A stretch of DNA of 46,233 nt from Colwellia sp. (GCA_016745015.1 JADGDH010000007.1:1-46233); one strand, 5' to 3'. Positions 36,501 through 44,858 are shown, numbered from the stretch's first letter. Numbers and translations: made by a program. Notes: generated by a model from the sequence alone, not told the origin.

Positions 36501-37055
36501 AACATTAACTTCACTGGTATTGTCTATCGCTTGCAAGAACGTAGATACTTCTTCAGCTAATCGGCGTAAATTATAATCATCTATTGTTTTGGTATCACTA
36601 CTCCATAAACCTAACATCACAATAGGCACGTCATCTACTTCTATCGGTTGCACACGCCAGTTACTAACAATTGTTGGAATCTTGTTAGTATTTGAATGAA
36701 GCTTATTATAAGTATTAAGTAATGCTTGCTCACGGTTTTCACCGACATGAAATCGTAACGTTACTACAGCTTTACTATTATGAGTAACTGAATATACATG
36801 TTCAACACCACTCACTTGTGATAACAATTTCTCTAAAGGTGTTGTAACTAATCGCTCAACTTGTTGAACATTTACACCAGGCGCATTGACGACTACATCA
36901 ATCATAGGAACCACAATCTGAGGCTCTTCTTCGCGTGGTGTGTAATTTAATGCCATTATGCCCGCAAACATAGATAAAATTAGAATAATGAAAGGCACTT
37001 TGCTTTCTAAAATGCTACTAAGTATTTTAGAGGTGAAATTAGTTGGAGTCTGCAT
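33591..37055 (-). CDS. RND efflux transporter permease
   Basis: A 1154-residue inner-membrane RND pump, slightly longer than AcrB (1049), with several insertions in the periplasmic loops. The N-terminal motif TPREEEPQIVVP is the usual PxxxxP(x)I type. The proton-relay acidic pair is in LLVDDPITGVDN of TM4, and QAGSVRMRPVLLTAGTTLLG lies near the C-terminus. It belongs to the HAE1-like group seen in marine gammaproteobacteria; the substrate is unknown. The operon order is arsR, permease, adaptor, with 67 bp between arsR and this gene. It is possibly under control of the persulfide-type ArsR protein. Confidence 0.92.
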   Translation of the reverse strand: MQTPTNFTSKILSSILESKVPFIILILSMFAGIMALNYTPREEEPQIVVPMIDVVVNAPGVNVQQVERLVTTPLEKLLSQVSGVEHVYSVTHNSKAVVTLRFHVGENREQALLNTYNKLHSNTNKIPTIVSNWRVQPIEVDDVPIVMLGLWSSDTKTIDDYNLRRLAEEVSTFLQAIDNTSEVNVIGGRSKEIQVNLDPEQMTARKIAISDVFNAIQASNTLQHHGNLALENQSFRLESGDVFRDIETLKQTPISVIDGSAVLLKDIAKIIDGPAEATSYTWIDFANGHQEDLYSQNLSTKKPSSINSSLIKNGDHPIVTISVAKQRGSNAVTVAQAVHDKISELQQSIFPKNVHIEVLRDYGETANEKVNNLTTSLAFAIFTVVVFIAVFLGWRSAVVVGLAVPICYGITLSLDLMFGYTINRVTLFALILSLGLLVDDPITGVDNIERYLKDKSGSLQDKIVGAINEIRVPLLMSTLTIVLAFVPLAFITGMMGPYMAPMAFNVPLSVISSTLVAFLVTPWLASKLIKPKSAVELSEEKEQSQGFSQFYRRMLTPLLDNRQKGKLVLWLVLALFIIAAMLPVMRLVPLKLLPFDNKNEVQIIIDMPESATLEQTAAMAKVVSNKVQQLPEIKAISAYVGTPSPIDFNGMVRQYYQRSAPYMADLRIILLDKTEREHQSHAIVLRLREHLKSLNTSLNSTNDINIKVVEVPPGPPVLSTLVAELYGDEFTQYNELQQAASIVEKRLKQESHVVEVDSTVGNNQPSLRFVTDKTKAALSGISTQNINQALAVANMGQIAGYLHVNDEATPLAINIKLPIEQRETLSDYYRLTIKGQAGIVQNTTPQGIDIAPQSLVSLGELGQFEQDISDKVIFHKDLKPVVYVTADISGRTPAAIIADISSDLRYTSHKINNQVNDQADNTATTKSNDWKTRTFLTSGSGNTWYLPENINLSWSGEGEWRITIRVFRDMGIAFAFALTAIYFVLRIQTGSAALSGIIMSAIPLTVIGIMPGFFMLNQFGEREIANAPEPVLFTATAMIGMIALAGIVVRNSLILIEFITQARDKGEPIKEALIQAGSVRMRPVLLTAGTTLLGNLIITLDPVFSGLAIAIIFGIISSTIFTLLVVPIVYLLVFDNKKQDPSITKSEYLTKETL

Positions 37056-37122
37056 AGGTTAGTTAGCTTTTCTTTGTAAATTGAATATACCCATCTCCAA
37101 GTAGGATGAGCATATATACAAT

Positions 37123-37428
37123 CTAGACATCTTCACAAAATTGCTGCTGTAAAACGTCTAATAAATATTTGATTTTTGGGTTAGCAATTCGATAATAAAT
37201 TGTTTGAGATTCTCGTCTTGTTGCTACTATTTCGCTTTCTCTTAATTTGGCTAAATGTTGTGAAAGAGCAGACTGCGATAAATCAATCTGTTCATTTAAG
37301 TCACCAACAGTAAGCTCTTTATTAGAAAGGCAGCACAGAACCATTAGTCTATACGGATTAGAAAGTTGCTTAAGAATATCGGCAACTTGTTGAGCACTTT
37401 CAAGTAATTTAGTTTGATCTGTCATCAT
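37123..37428 (-). CDS. ArsR-family regulator, BigR/SqrR-like persulfide sensor
   Basis: A 101-residue winged-helix repressor. The DNA-binding part has LTVGDLNEQIDLSQSALSQHLAKLRES. Cysteines are at 32 and 33 (VLCCLS) and at 98 (QQFCEDV). In BigR and SqrR two cysteines in these same places form a polysulfide bridge on reaction with persulfides, which releases DNA. The metal-site motif of arsenic sensors (ELCVCDL) is absent; the same region reads ELTVGDL. The gene is divergent from DUF2892-rhodanese and upstream of the RND operon, so it likely controls both. The start is either of two adjacent ATG codons. Confidence 0.85.
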   Translation of the reverse strand: MMTDQTKLLESAQQVADILKQLSNPYRLMVLCCLSNKELTVGDLNEQIDLSQSALSQHLAKLRESEIVATRRESQTIYYRIANPKIKYLLDVLQQQFCEDV

Positions 37429-37583
37429 ATTTAAAAACCACGAACTTTATTCGTTAACTTTATTTAAGTTTACTATTGAACTTTAATTTAGTAAAGGCTA
37501 ATATATCTTAAATAAGGAAAAGTTAAATTAGTAAGCTCTAAATTATTATTTAACACTTTAATATAAATTGTTAGGAGAAGATT
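37429..37583. promoter_or_regulatory. divergent control region of arsR and the DUF2892 gene
   Basis: This is the 155-bp gap between divergent genes. A candidate operator is CTTTAATTTAGTAAAG near 37480, an imperfect 5-6-5 palindrome. Related words (AAATTAGTAAGC, TTAAGTTTACTATTG) surround it. These are only candidates; no binding consensus can be verified by eye. Confidence 0.4.
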
Positions 37584-37781
37584 ATGACAGTCAATGAAGC
37601 ACTTCGTTTAATCGCAGGTACTATGATATTAGTTTCATTAGTGCTTACTCAATTTCATTCGCCCAATTGGATGTGGTTTACTGCTTTTATTGGTGTGAAT
37701 CTTCTACAGTCGTCTATGACTAAATGGTGCTTAATGATGACCATTTTAAAAAAATTAGGTTTAAAAGAAAGTAATGTATAA
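37584..37781 (+). CDS. DUF2892 (YgaP-transmembrane-like) protein
   Basis: A 65-residue membrane protein with two hydrophobic segments (LIAGTMILVSLVLT and WFTAFIGVNLLQSSMT). This is the DUF2892 fold that forms the membrane tail of the YgaP rhodanese and is often a separate gene next to a rhodanese. CW and a single Cys appear near residue 49 (KWCLMM). The ribosome site AGGAGA is strong. The rhodanese follows after 90 bp, which supports a split YgaP-like pair, probably for sulfane-sulfur or thiocyanate export. Confidence 0.85.
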   Translation: MTVNEALRLIAGTMILVSLVLTQFHSPNWMWFTAFIGVNLLQSSMTKWCLMMTILKKLGLKESNV

Positions 37782-37871
37782 TGTAGATAAACAAATACAT
37801 AAGCAGGGTTTTACTCGTGCTTATTAGTATGTCAATGTAATAATTATCTTATGTGTTAAATAGGAATACTT

Positions 37872-38216
37872 ATGTTAAAAACAATCCCCGAAATTATTGC
37901 TCATGCAAGACAATCACTTAATACTATTACAGCGGAAGATGCGGCAAAAAAATGTAAGCGTGAAAAAGGTATAATTATTGATGTAAGAGAGCCCGCCGAA
38001 TTTTCTGAAAAAGCAGGGGATAACACGATCAATATTCCGCGTGGATTATTAGAAATGAAAATGCTACAAATGTATCCCGATGAAAACTTGCCTATTTTTA
38101 TCCATTGCGCTACTGGTGCTAGAGCTACTTTTTCAGCAGAGCAACTTAAGCGTGTTGGTTACAAAAATGTCTGGGTTATAACATGTATGTTAGATGATGT
38201 TTGCTGCGTGTTTTAG
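37872..38216 (+). CDS. single-domain rhodanese sulfurtransferase
   Basis: A 114-residue rhodanese. GIIIDVREPAEFSEKAG is the CH2-type segment and IHCATGARA is the active loop, with a Cys and the CxxGxR pattern. The end VITCMLDDVCCVF holds three more cysteines, more than usual. It would carry persulfide sulfur on the loop Cys. Next to DUF2892 and a BigR-like regulator it probably handles reactive sulfur species. It has no signal peptide and is cytoplasmic. Confidence 0.88.
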   Translation: MLKTIPEIIAHARQSLNTITAEDAAKKCKREKGIIIDVREPAEFSEKAGDNTINIPRGLLEMKMLQMYPDENLPIFIHCATGARATFSAEQLKRVGYKNVWVITCMLDDVCCVF

Positions 38217-38258
38217 TTTGTTTTAAGATAACTGTAGTGATATTTTTCTAGGAAATAA

Positions 38259-38921
38259 ATGATGGTTAGTCCTTTAGTTGTTGATTATTATAGTGATATT
38301 TTATGTGTTTGGGCGTGGATAGCTCAACGTCGTATTGATGAATTAAATAAGCAGTTAGGTAATAAAATAGAATTACGCTATCACTATTTAGATGTTTTTG
38401 GCGATGCGGTAAATAAAATACCAACTCAATGGCATGATCGGGGAGGGTATGATGGTTTTTCTACTCATGTGGTTGAGTCAGCTGCTATTTATGAAGACGC
38501 ACATATAAATAGTGATATTTGGTCTAAAACGCGTCCAACCTCTTCTGCTAACCCCCATTTAGTACTTAAAGCTATTGAGTTGACCTACTCATGTAAACAC
38601 AGTATTGAACTAGCATTAAAATTTAGACAGGCTTTTTTTATTGAAGCAAAGGACATCAGTAACTTAGATGTATTATTTGCCATTATTGAACAAGCTGGAC
38701 TAGATAGTGTGCAAGTTAACCAAGCGTTGCTTGATGGAAGAGCTATAGCTGGTTTAATGCGAAATTATCAGCAAGCGAAAGCATTAGCACTAAAAGGCAG
38801 TCCTTCATATATTATCGATAATGGTAGGCAAACCTTGTATGGCAATGTTGGTTATCGAGTATTGTTAGCTAATATTGAAGAACAGTTAACTAAGCCGAGT
38901 AGTGAAGCTAGTTGGTGTTAA
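38259..38921 (+). CDS. DsbA-fold protein (FrnE / HCCA-isomerase-like)
   Basis: A 220-residue thioredoxin-fold protein with the DsbA helical insert. The N-terminal segment VDYYSDILCVWAW has a single Cys: the position of the second CXXC cysteine is occupied by Ala. The cis-Pro loop is KGSPSYIIDN. No signal peptide is seen, so it is cytoplasmic. FrnE and 2-hydroxychromene-2-carboxylate isomerases share this plan. Located 42 bp after the rhodanese on the same strand, it may belong to the sulfur-stress unit. Catalysis by a lone Cys or glutathione-dependent chemistry is possible. Confidence 0.8.
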   Translation: MMVSPLVVDYYSDILCVWAWIAQRRIDELNKQLGNKIELRYHYLDVFGDAVNKIPTQWHDRGGYDGFSTHVVESAAIYEDAHINSDIWSKTRPTSSANPHLVLKAIELTYSCKHSIELALKFRQAFFIEAKDISNLDVLFAIIEQAGLDSVQVNQALLDGRAIAGLMRNYQQAKALALKGSPSYIIDNGRQTLYGNVGYRVLLANIEEQLTKPSSEASWC

Positions 38922-39018
38922 TTTTTTGTGTTTTGAGTTACGAATTACTGTTACGGATAGGCTGTAAAAGCAATCATATAAACTACAGTTCGTAAGGTAG
39001 CTTCATAGCTCATTATTT

Positions 39019-40293
39019 TTAAATCCAATTTGGTACCGAATCAGCGTTAATCACTTCTTCGTAGGTAGGACGTTGTCGAACAACCGCAAAATCATTCTCT
39101 TTTACCATCACTTCGGGTGCTAACATTCGGGTGTTATAAGTTGATGCCATTACGGCGCCATAAGCACCACAACTCATAATAGCAATTAAGTCACCTGATT
39201 TTGACTCATTTACTTGGCGTGCTTTGGCAAAGGTGTCACCTGTTTCACAGACAGGGCCAACCACATCGTAAGTTTTAAGCTCAGTATTTGTTTTGTCAAC
39301 GGCTAGAATATCATGGTGAGCTTCATACATACTTGGGCGAATTAAATCATTCATACCAACATCTAGAATCAAAAATTGACGTTCTTCACCTGTTTTAACA
39401 AAAACGACACTTGAGACTAAAACCCCCGCATTTCCTAACAAAGAGCGGCCTGGCTCAATAATAATTTTGCAATTTAAATGACCTAATTGTGCTTTTGCAA
39501 TGGTGGCATATTCTTGCTTGCTTGGAATGTGTTCATCACTGTAAGTTATGCCTAAACCTCCACCGATATCTACTACGCTTATATCATGACCATCTTCTCT
39601 AAGATCAGATACTAGCAAGGCTATGCGCTTGTAGGCTTCTTCAAATGGAGCAAGTTGGGTAAGTTGTGAACCAATGTGAACATCAACGCCCTGTACCTTT
39701 ATGTTAGGTAGAGACGCAGCTCTGTTATAAGCGAGTCGAGCTTTACTAATAGGAACACCGAATTTATTTTCTGATTTTCCCGTAGAAATTTTCGCATGAG
39801 TATTAGCACAAACATCAGGGTTAATACGAAAAGCAATCGCTGCTACTGTCTTTAAACGTGTCGCAACTTGGCTGATAAGTTCAAGCTCTGGTTCAGATTC
39901 AACATTAAATTGAAATATTCCTTCACTTAGCGCGTATTCAATCTCAGATTCAATTTTTGCAACCCCAGAGTAAACAATTTTATTTGCTGGAATACCTGCT
40001 GTGCGAGCGCGGCGAATTTCACCTTCTGAAACAACATCTGCACCTGAGCCTAGTTTTGCTAAGGTTGATAACACGGCTTGATTACCATTAGCTTTTACTG
40101 CGTAGCAAATTAATGTTTCTTGATCTACTAATGTTGCAGAGAATGCTTGTTGATAGTCTTTATAGTTCTGACAAATGGCTGTGTTTGAATAACAGTAAAA
40201 AGGCGTGCCTACTTGCCTGGCAATGTTGCTTAGTGCAACATTTTCTGCAAACATTTTATCGTTTATGTGAGGGAAATGTTTTTGTGTGGTCAT
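39019..40293 (-). CDS. lysA: diaminopimelate decarboxylase LysA
   Basis: The last step of lysine synthesis, a PLP enzyme of the alanine-racemase-like fold III. The PLP lysine is in ICYAVKANGN. GVDVHIGSQL, DIGGGLGITY and EPGRSLLGNAG are substrate or phosphate loops, and VVGPVCETGDTF with MSCGAYGAVMAS closes the active site. I start at the ATG at 40293 (424 residues); the ORF track uses a TTG 27 bases upstream. The small lppL lipoprotein gene often found before lysA is not seen here. The gene appears to be transcribed alone. Confidence 0.95.
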   Translation of the reverse strand: MTTQKHFPHINDKMFAENVALSNIARQVGTPFYCYSNTAICQNYKDYQQAFSATLVDQETLICYAVKANGNQAVLSTLAKLGSGADVVSEGEIRRARTAGIPANKIVYSGVAKIESEIEYALSEGIFQFNVESEPELELISQVATRLKTVAAIAFRINPDVCANTHAKISTGKSENKFGVPISKARLAYNRAASLPNIKVQGVDVHIGSQLTQLAPFEEAYKRIALLVSDLREDGHDISVVDIGGGLGITYSDEHIPSKQEYATIAKAQLGHLNCKIIIEPGRSLLGNAGVLVSSVVFVKTGEERQFLILDVGMNDLIRPSMYEAHHDILAVDKTNTELKTYDVVGPVCETGDTFAKARQVNESKSGDLIAIMSCGAYGAVMASTYNTRMLAPEVMVKENDFAVVRQRPTYEEVINADSVPNWI

Positions 40294-40515
40294 CTGATTA
40301 TCATCATTAAAGTAGTTCAATATAAAACAGTGGATAATCTATTTTATATTGTCACATTATTCAAGCGGAATTCTCCCATTTTTTACAATATGCTTTCTTT
40401 GTCATTTATTTGTTTCATAAAAAGTAATTCAAGCATAACGCAATGATTATTAAAGGCGATATAATAGAAAGTATATTCATGTGGAATGACTTTTAAATGT
40501 CTTTAATTTCAATTG

Positions 40516-40962
40516 TTATTGATAACTTTGTTGGAAAAAGCTTTCAATAATAAGCCGTGCTGATTCAGCATCAATATTATCTTTCTTTAAATTCTTGTAA
40601 CCACCACGAGAAAATAATTGCTCCTTCGCATCGGCAGTGGTTAATCTTTCATCTTGAAATTCCACTTTTAAACCAAAACGTCCAGCAATTCTATTGCCAA
40701 ATTTTCTAGCATCTTTTGTTAATTGTTGCGCACTGCCATCCATGTTTAAAGGTAAACCAACCACAATGAGATCAGGTTGCCACTCGGTCAAATAAGTAGA
40801 GAGAGAGTCCCAATGTGGAATGCCATCATTAGCTTTAATAGAGCCTAAAGGAGAGGCGGCACCAGTGATTTCTTGGCCGACAGCAACACCTATATATTTT
40901 TTACCAAAATCAAAACCAATAACAGTACGTTGACCTACCGCTTTAGATGATTTTTTAGTCAC
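40516..40962 (-). CDS. ruvX: Holliday-junction-resolvase-like RuvX/YqgF
   Basis: A 148-residue RNase-H-fold protein involved in 16S rRNA 5'-end processing in E. coli and once predicted to be a Holliday-junction resolvase. The catalytic acid regions are visible: [16 protein letters not shown] at the N-terminus, [13 protein letters not shown] in the middle and [10 protein letters not shown] near the C-terminus. The length matches. It follows yqgE by 87 bp in the standard gshB-yqgE-yqgF order. Confidence 0.95.
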   Translation of the reverse strand: MTKKSSKAVGQRTVIGFDFGKKYIGVAVGQEITGAASPLGSIKANDGIPHWDSLSTYLTEWQPDLIVVGLPLNMDGSAQQLTKDARKFGNRIAGRFGLKVEFQDERLTTADAKEQLFSRGGYKNLKKDNIDAESARLIIESFFQQSYQ

Positions 40963-41049
40963 AGTGATTGCCTTAAATAAACTTTACGTGTTGAGTAATG
41001 AGTTTCTAATTGATATTTAGCTACTCACAATTATTAACCAGATATGACA

Positions 41050-41712
41050 CTATGCATGTCCAATCTCAGATGATAAATGAGCTATATCTATTCCGAGTTT
41101 TTCAGTCGATTTTTGCCAACGCTGTTCTATAGGGGTATTAAAAAGAATATCGCTGTCAGCATCAATAGTTAACCAAGAGTTAGCTTGTAATTCCGCTTCT
41201 AATTGACCAGGTCCCCAACCAGCATAACCAAGTGTGACCATAAATTGGTCTGGGGCTTTTTCTGTTCCTAATGCCATTAAGATATCTTTTGATGTGGTGA
41301 TCATTATTTCTTCACTCAAAGCGAGGGAGCTTTTCCAGCCAGATTGCGTACGATGTAAAACAAAGCCACGATTTTGAGATATAGGGCCGCCAGAAAGTAC
41401 TAATTGTTCTAAACTGTTATCTAACAAAATGTTATCAGTAACACTTTTTGTTCCAGATAAAGGCTCTTGCTTAGTTTGCTTGTCATTTTTGTCATCAGAT
41501 GTTTGGCTAGTTGTATTTTTATTATTTTCTTCGTGATCATTCTCTTCAATTTGCTTTAATAAATCATGTAAGGTGATATTGACAGGCATATTGATAATTA
41601 AGCCCATAGCACCTTCATCATTATGTTCACAAATGTAAGTGACGGTTTTATTGAAATAATCATCAGCTAATGCGGGCATAGCAATTAAAAATTGGTTCTC
41701 TAAAGTTTTCAT
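41050..41712 (-). CDS. yqgE: YqgE (DUF179/AlgH) protein with a charged insert
   Basis: A conserved cytoplasmic protein of unknown function. Family stretches are FLIAMPALADDYF, TYICEHNDEGAMGLIIN, LSGGPISQNRGFVLH and VTLGYAGWGPGQLE. The 220 residues exceed the usual ~187 because of a low-complexity Asn/Lys/Asp/Thr-rich insert at about residues 58-92 (NNKNTTSQTSDDKND). The insert splits the usual link between the first helix and the next strand, probably a surface loop. The position between gshB and ruvX is canonical. Confidence 0.94.
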   Translation of the reverse strand: MKTLENQFLIAMPALADDYFNKTVTYICEHNDEGAMGLIINMPVNITLHDLLKQIEENDHEENNKNTTSQTSDDKNDKQTKQEPLSGTKSVTDNILLDNSLEQLVLSGGPISQNRGFVLHRTQSGWKSSLALSEEIMITTSKDILMALGTEKAPDQFMVTLGYAGWGPGQLEAELQANSWLTIDADSDILFNTPIEQRWQKSTEKLGIDIAHLSSEIGHA

Positions 41713-41763
41713 TTGGTTACCTTATGAACTTGAATACACACTGTTGCATTATAAGTTTATGTA

Positions 41764-42738
41764 CTATTTATTTATGTTAATGTTTTCTTCAATGGCATCC
41801 ATTAATTTACCACTAATATTAATAGGGTAGGCGGCTTCTATTTCACGTATACAGGTTGGACTAGTAACGTTGATTTCAGTAACCTTGTCACCAATGATAT
41901 CTAAACCAACAAAAAATAATCCACGTTTTTTAAGGTCGGGTGCAATTGTTTCGGCTATGAGTTTATCAGTTGGACTTAAAGGTCTAGCTACACCTCTACC
42001 ACCTGCTGCTAAATTACCACGTGTTTCACCTTGCGCAGGAATACGTGCTAAGCAATAGGGCATTGGCTCGCCGTTTACAATAAGAATACGTTTGTCACCA
42101 TCAACAATTTCAGGCATATATTCTTGTACCATAGCGTATTGTTGGCCGTGATCGGTTAAAGTTTCTATGATTACGCCAACATTGGCATCATCTTCTTTAA
42201 TACGGAAGATGGATGACCCGCCCATACCGTCAAGAGGTTTGATAATGATGTCTTTTAATTCTTGGTGAAAAGCTCTAATTTGAGTGTCATTTCTGGTTAC
42301 TAAAGTACGTGGTGTTAAGTCAGCAAACCAAGCAGTAAATAGTTTTTCGTTACAATCACGTAAACTTTGTGGTTTGTTAACAATAAGTGTTCCTTCAACC
42401 TCGGCTCGTTCTAGCATATAAGTAGCGTAAATGTATTCAGTATCAAACGGAGGATCTTTGCGCATTAAAATAGCATCAAGCTCACTTAGTGCAATATCTT
42501 GCTGATCAGATAATTCGTACCAATGCTTAGCATCGTCAAACACTTTGATTTTTTGAGTGTTGGCACGCGCTTTACCACGGTCAAGATATAAGTCTTGCAT
42601 TTCCATATAATAAATTTCATAACCACGTTTCTGGGCTTCAAGCATCATCGCCATGGATGAATCTTTAGCAACTTTTACTTGTGAAATTGGATCCATCACA
42701 ATACCGAGTTTTATTTTTTTAGATTGTATTGTTGTCAT
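41764..42738 (-). CDS. gshB: glutathione synthetase GshB
   Basis: An ATP-grasp enzyme that joins gamma-glutamylcysteine and glycine. KLGIVMDPISQVKVAKDSS opens the protein. LRNDCNEKLF-like SLRDCNEKLFTAWF, IIKPLDGMGGSSIFR (the ATP loop), MVQEYMPEIVDGDKRI and ITEINVTSPTCIREIE are seen in the family order. The 324 residues match (E. coli 316). It is preceded by rsmE (18-bp gap) and followed by yqgE. Confidence 0.97.
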   Translation of the reverse strand: MTTIQSKKIKLGIVMDPISQVKVAKDSSMAMMLEAQKRGYEIYYMEMQDLYLDRGKARANTQKIKVFDDAKHWYELSDQQDIALSELDAILMRKDPPFDTEYIYATYMLERAEVEGTLIVNKPQSLRDCNEKLFTAWFADLTPRTLVTRNDTQIRAFHQELKDIIIKPLDGMGGSSIFRIKEDDANVGVIIETLTDHGQQYAMVQEYMPEIVDGDKRILIVNGEPMPYCLARIPAQGETRGNLAAGGRGVARPLSPTDKLIAETIAPDLKKRGLFFVGLDIIGDKVTEINVTSPTCIREIEAAYPINISGKLMDAIEENININK

Positions 42739-42756
42739 TTCTTATCCTATATAAAT

Positions 42757-43503
42757 TTATGCTAAATCACCAAAACGGCACTGCAATGCTGTAATCGCGG
42801 TAAGTGCCGCAGTTTCTGTTCGGAGTACTCTTGGGCCCAGTAAAATATCTTGAAAATCAGCTTGTTTTGCTTGGCTTATTTCTTCGTCACTTAATCCACC
42901 TTCAGGGCCAACTAACAGCCTAACTCGCTGCTTATTGTTAGAGTTATCAACTGGTAATGACATAATAGAATGCTTAGCTTTTGGGTGTAAATTTAGTTTT
43001 AGCGCGTTAGTTTCTTGATTTAACCAGCCTTGAAGAGTCATAGGCTCTGCAACTTCTGGCACAATACAACGGCCACTTTGCTCACAAGCACTGATGACAA
43101 CTTTTTGCCATTGATCACGCTTTTTGGCTAAACGTTCAGATGATAACTTTACTCCGCAACGTTCGGTAAATAATGGTGTGATTTTATTTACGCCAAGCTC
43201 TACTGATTTTTGTAAAGTGAAGTCCATGCGATCACCGCGAGAAATTCCTTGCCCTAAATGAATATTCAATGGTGATTCATTTGTGATCGCATCTTGACTA
43301 ACTATTCTTACGCTAGCATATTTTTTTTTTACTTCTACTAATTTAGCTGTGTACTGATAAGCATTATTACCATTAAAAAGAGCAACGGTATCACCTTCAT
43401 TCAAACGTAACACTCTGATCATATGACCAAAGGCATCATCAGATAGTTTTAATGTTTCATTTAAAATAAGTTTACTATTTTGATAAATGCGTGTTTTATG
43501 CAT
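42757..43503 (-). CDS. rsmE: 16S rRNA m3U1498 methyltransferase RsmE
   Basis: RsmE methylates U1498 of 16S rRNA. It has an N-terminal PUA-like domain (HMIRVLRLNEGDTVALFNG) and a SPOUT knot domain with QKSVELGVNKITPLFTERC, ACEQSGRC and LLVGPEGGLSDEEI. LLGPRVLRTETA lies near the end. I start at the ATG at 43503 (248 residues, as in the family); the ORF-track extension is A+T-rich and unlike RsmE. A run of ten A residues on the coding strand encodes Lys-Lys-Lys at about residues 59-61. gshB follows after 18 bp. Confidence 0.95.
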   Translation of the reverse strand: MHKTRIYQNSKLILNETLKLSDDAFGHMIRVLRLNEGDTVALFNGNNAYQYTAKLVEVKKKYASVRIVSQDAITNESPLNIHLGQGISRGDRMDFTLQKSVELGVNKITPLFTERCGVKLSSERLAKKRDQWQKVVISACEQSGRCIVPEVAEPMTLQGWLNQETNALKLNLHPKAKHSIMSLPVDNSNNKQRVRLLVGPEGGLSDEEISQAKQADFQDILLGPRVLRTETAALTAITALQCRFGDLA

Positions 43504-43597
43504 GTCTTTTAATATTGACCAAAAAATTATTTTCGATGAATAAAAGATAAGGGCAGAAGCAATAAAAAACAATGTTAGATATTAACTATTTTTAAAA

Positions 43598-43630
43598 ATA
43601 AAAAACCAGCATTTCTAGATGGATGCTGGC
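43598..43630 (-). terminator. terminator of metK
   Basis: On the minus strand CCAGCAT and ATGCTGG form a 7-bp stem with a 10-base loop, followed by TTTTTTATTTTT. It lies about 40 bases after the metK stop and before rsmE. Confidence 0.8.
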
Positions 43631-43670
43631 TTGGGTTTTATATTGTTTTTATCTGAACAGGTGGAATAAG

Positions 43671-44858
43671 TTATATCCCAGCTGATCTGCGTAAATCATC
43701 TGCTTTATCAGTTTTTTCCCAACTAAAAGCGGTAAAAGTATCATCGCCAACAGTCATTGCAAATGGTTCACGACCAAAATGACCGTATGCTGCTGTTTGT
43801 TGATACATAGGATGTAATAAATCTAACATTTTAGTGATACCGTAAGGACGTAAATCAAAATGTTCACGCACTAGCTCAACTAAACGTTCTTCGCTAACTT
43901 TTCCTGTGCCAAATGTATCAATTGATATTGATGTTGGTTCGGCAACACCAATAGCATATGATATTTGAATTTCACAGCGATCAGCAAGACCTGCGGCAAC
44001 GATATTTTTAGCAACATAACGACCAGCATAAGCTGCGCTACGATCAACTTTTGATGGATCTTTGCCAGAAAATGCTCCACCGCCATGACGTGCCATGCCG
44101 CCATAGGTATCAACAATGATTTTTCTACCTGTTAAGCCACAGTCGCCTACGGGGCCGCCAATCACAAAACGACCAGTAGGATTGATAAAGTATTTAGTAT
44201 CTTTGGTTAATAGCTCGGCTGGGAGAACATGTTTAATAATATTCTCCATTACCGCATTAACTAAATCTTCTTGCTTAATGTCAGGGTTATGTTGAGTTGA
44301 AAGCACAACCGTATCAATAGCAACAGGTTTATTATCTTCATAAATGAAAGTCACTTGTGATTTTGCATCGGGACGCAACCAAGGAAGAATGCCTGATTTA
44401 CGCGCTTCAGCTTGACGTTCAACTAATCTATGCGAGTAATATAACGGTGCAGGCATTAAGGTTTCAGTTTCGTTAGTCGCATAGCCAAACATTAAGCCTT
44501 GATCACCGGCTCCTTGATCTTCAGGTTTAGAGCGATCTACGCCTTGGGCTATTTCTGGAGATTGTTGACCAATTAAGTTCATTATGCCACAAGTTTCACC
44601 GTCAAAGCCGACATCTGAAGATGTGTAACCAATATTACTAATTACGTTACGAGTGATCTTTTCTAAATCAACCCATGCATTCGTACTTACTTCGCCTGAA
44701 ATTATTGCTACACCAGTTTTAACCATGGTTTCGCAAGCAACACGGGCAAATTTATCTTTGGCAATAATAGCATCTAAAACCGCATCAGAAATCTGATCGG
44801 CTATTTTATCTGGATGACCTTCTGAAACAGATTCAGAAGTAAAATAATGTGTAGACAT
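43671..44858 (-). CDS. metK: S-adenosylmethionine synthetase MetK
   Basis: MetK makes SAM from methionine and [25 protein letters not shown] is at the N-terminus, [12 protein letters not shown] is the hexapeptide region, and [19 protein letters not shown] is the catalytic P-loop-like part. The 395 residues match the family (E. coli 384). It is a single gene between murI and rsmE, with a terminator after it. I see no SAM or S-box riboswitch-like fold in the 107-bp leader. Confidence 0.98.
   Translation of the reverse strand: MSTHYFTSESVSEGHPDKIADQISDAVLDAIIAKDKFARVACETMVKTGVAIISGEVSTNAWVDLEKITRNVISNIGYTSSDVGFDGETCGIMNLIGQQSPEIAQGVDRSKPEDQGAGDQGLMFGYATNETETLMPAPLYYSHRLVERQAEARKSGILPWLRPDAKSQVTFIYEDNKPVAIDTVVLSTQHNPDIKQEDLVNAVMENIIKHVLPAELLTKDTKYFINPTGRFVIGGPVGDCGLTGRKIIVDTYGGMARHGGGAFSGKDPSKVDRSAAYAGRYVAKNIVAAGLADRCEIQISYAIGVAEPTSISIDTFGTGKVSEERLVELVREHFDLRPYGITKMLDLLHPMYQQTAAYGHFGREPFAMTVGDDTFTAFSWEKTDKADDLRRSAGI

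Noticed and set aside
40294-40515. Small lipoprotein gene (lppL/lptM) before lysA
   Set aside because: The minus strand here has no lipobox or signal-peptide ORF; ATG codons are followed quickly by stops.
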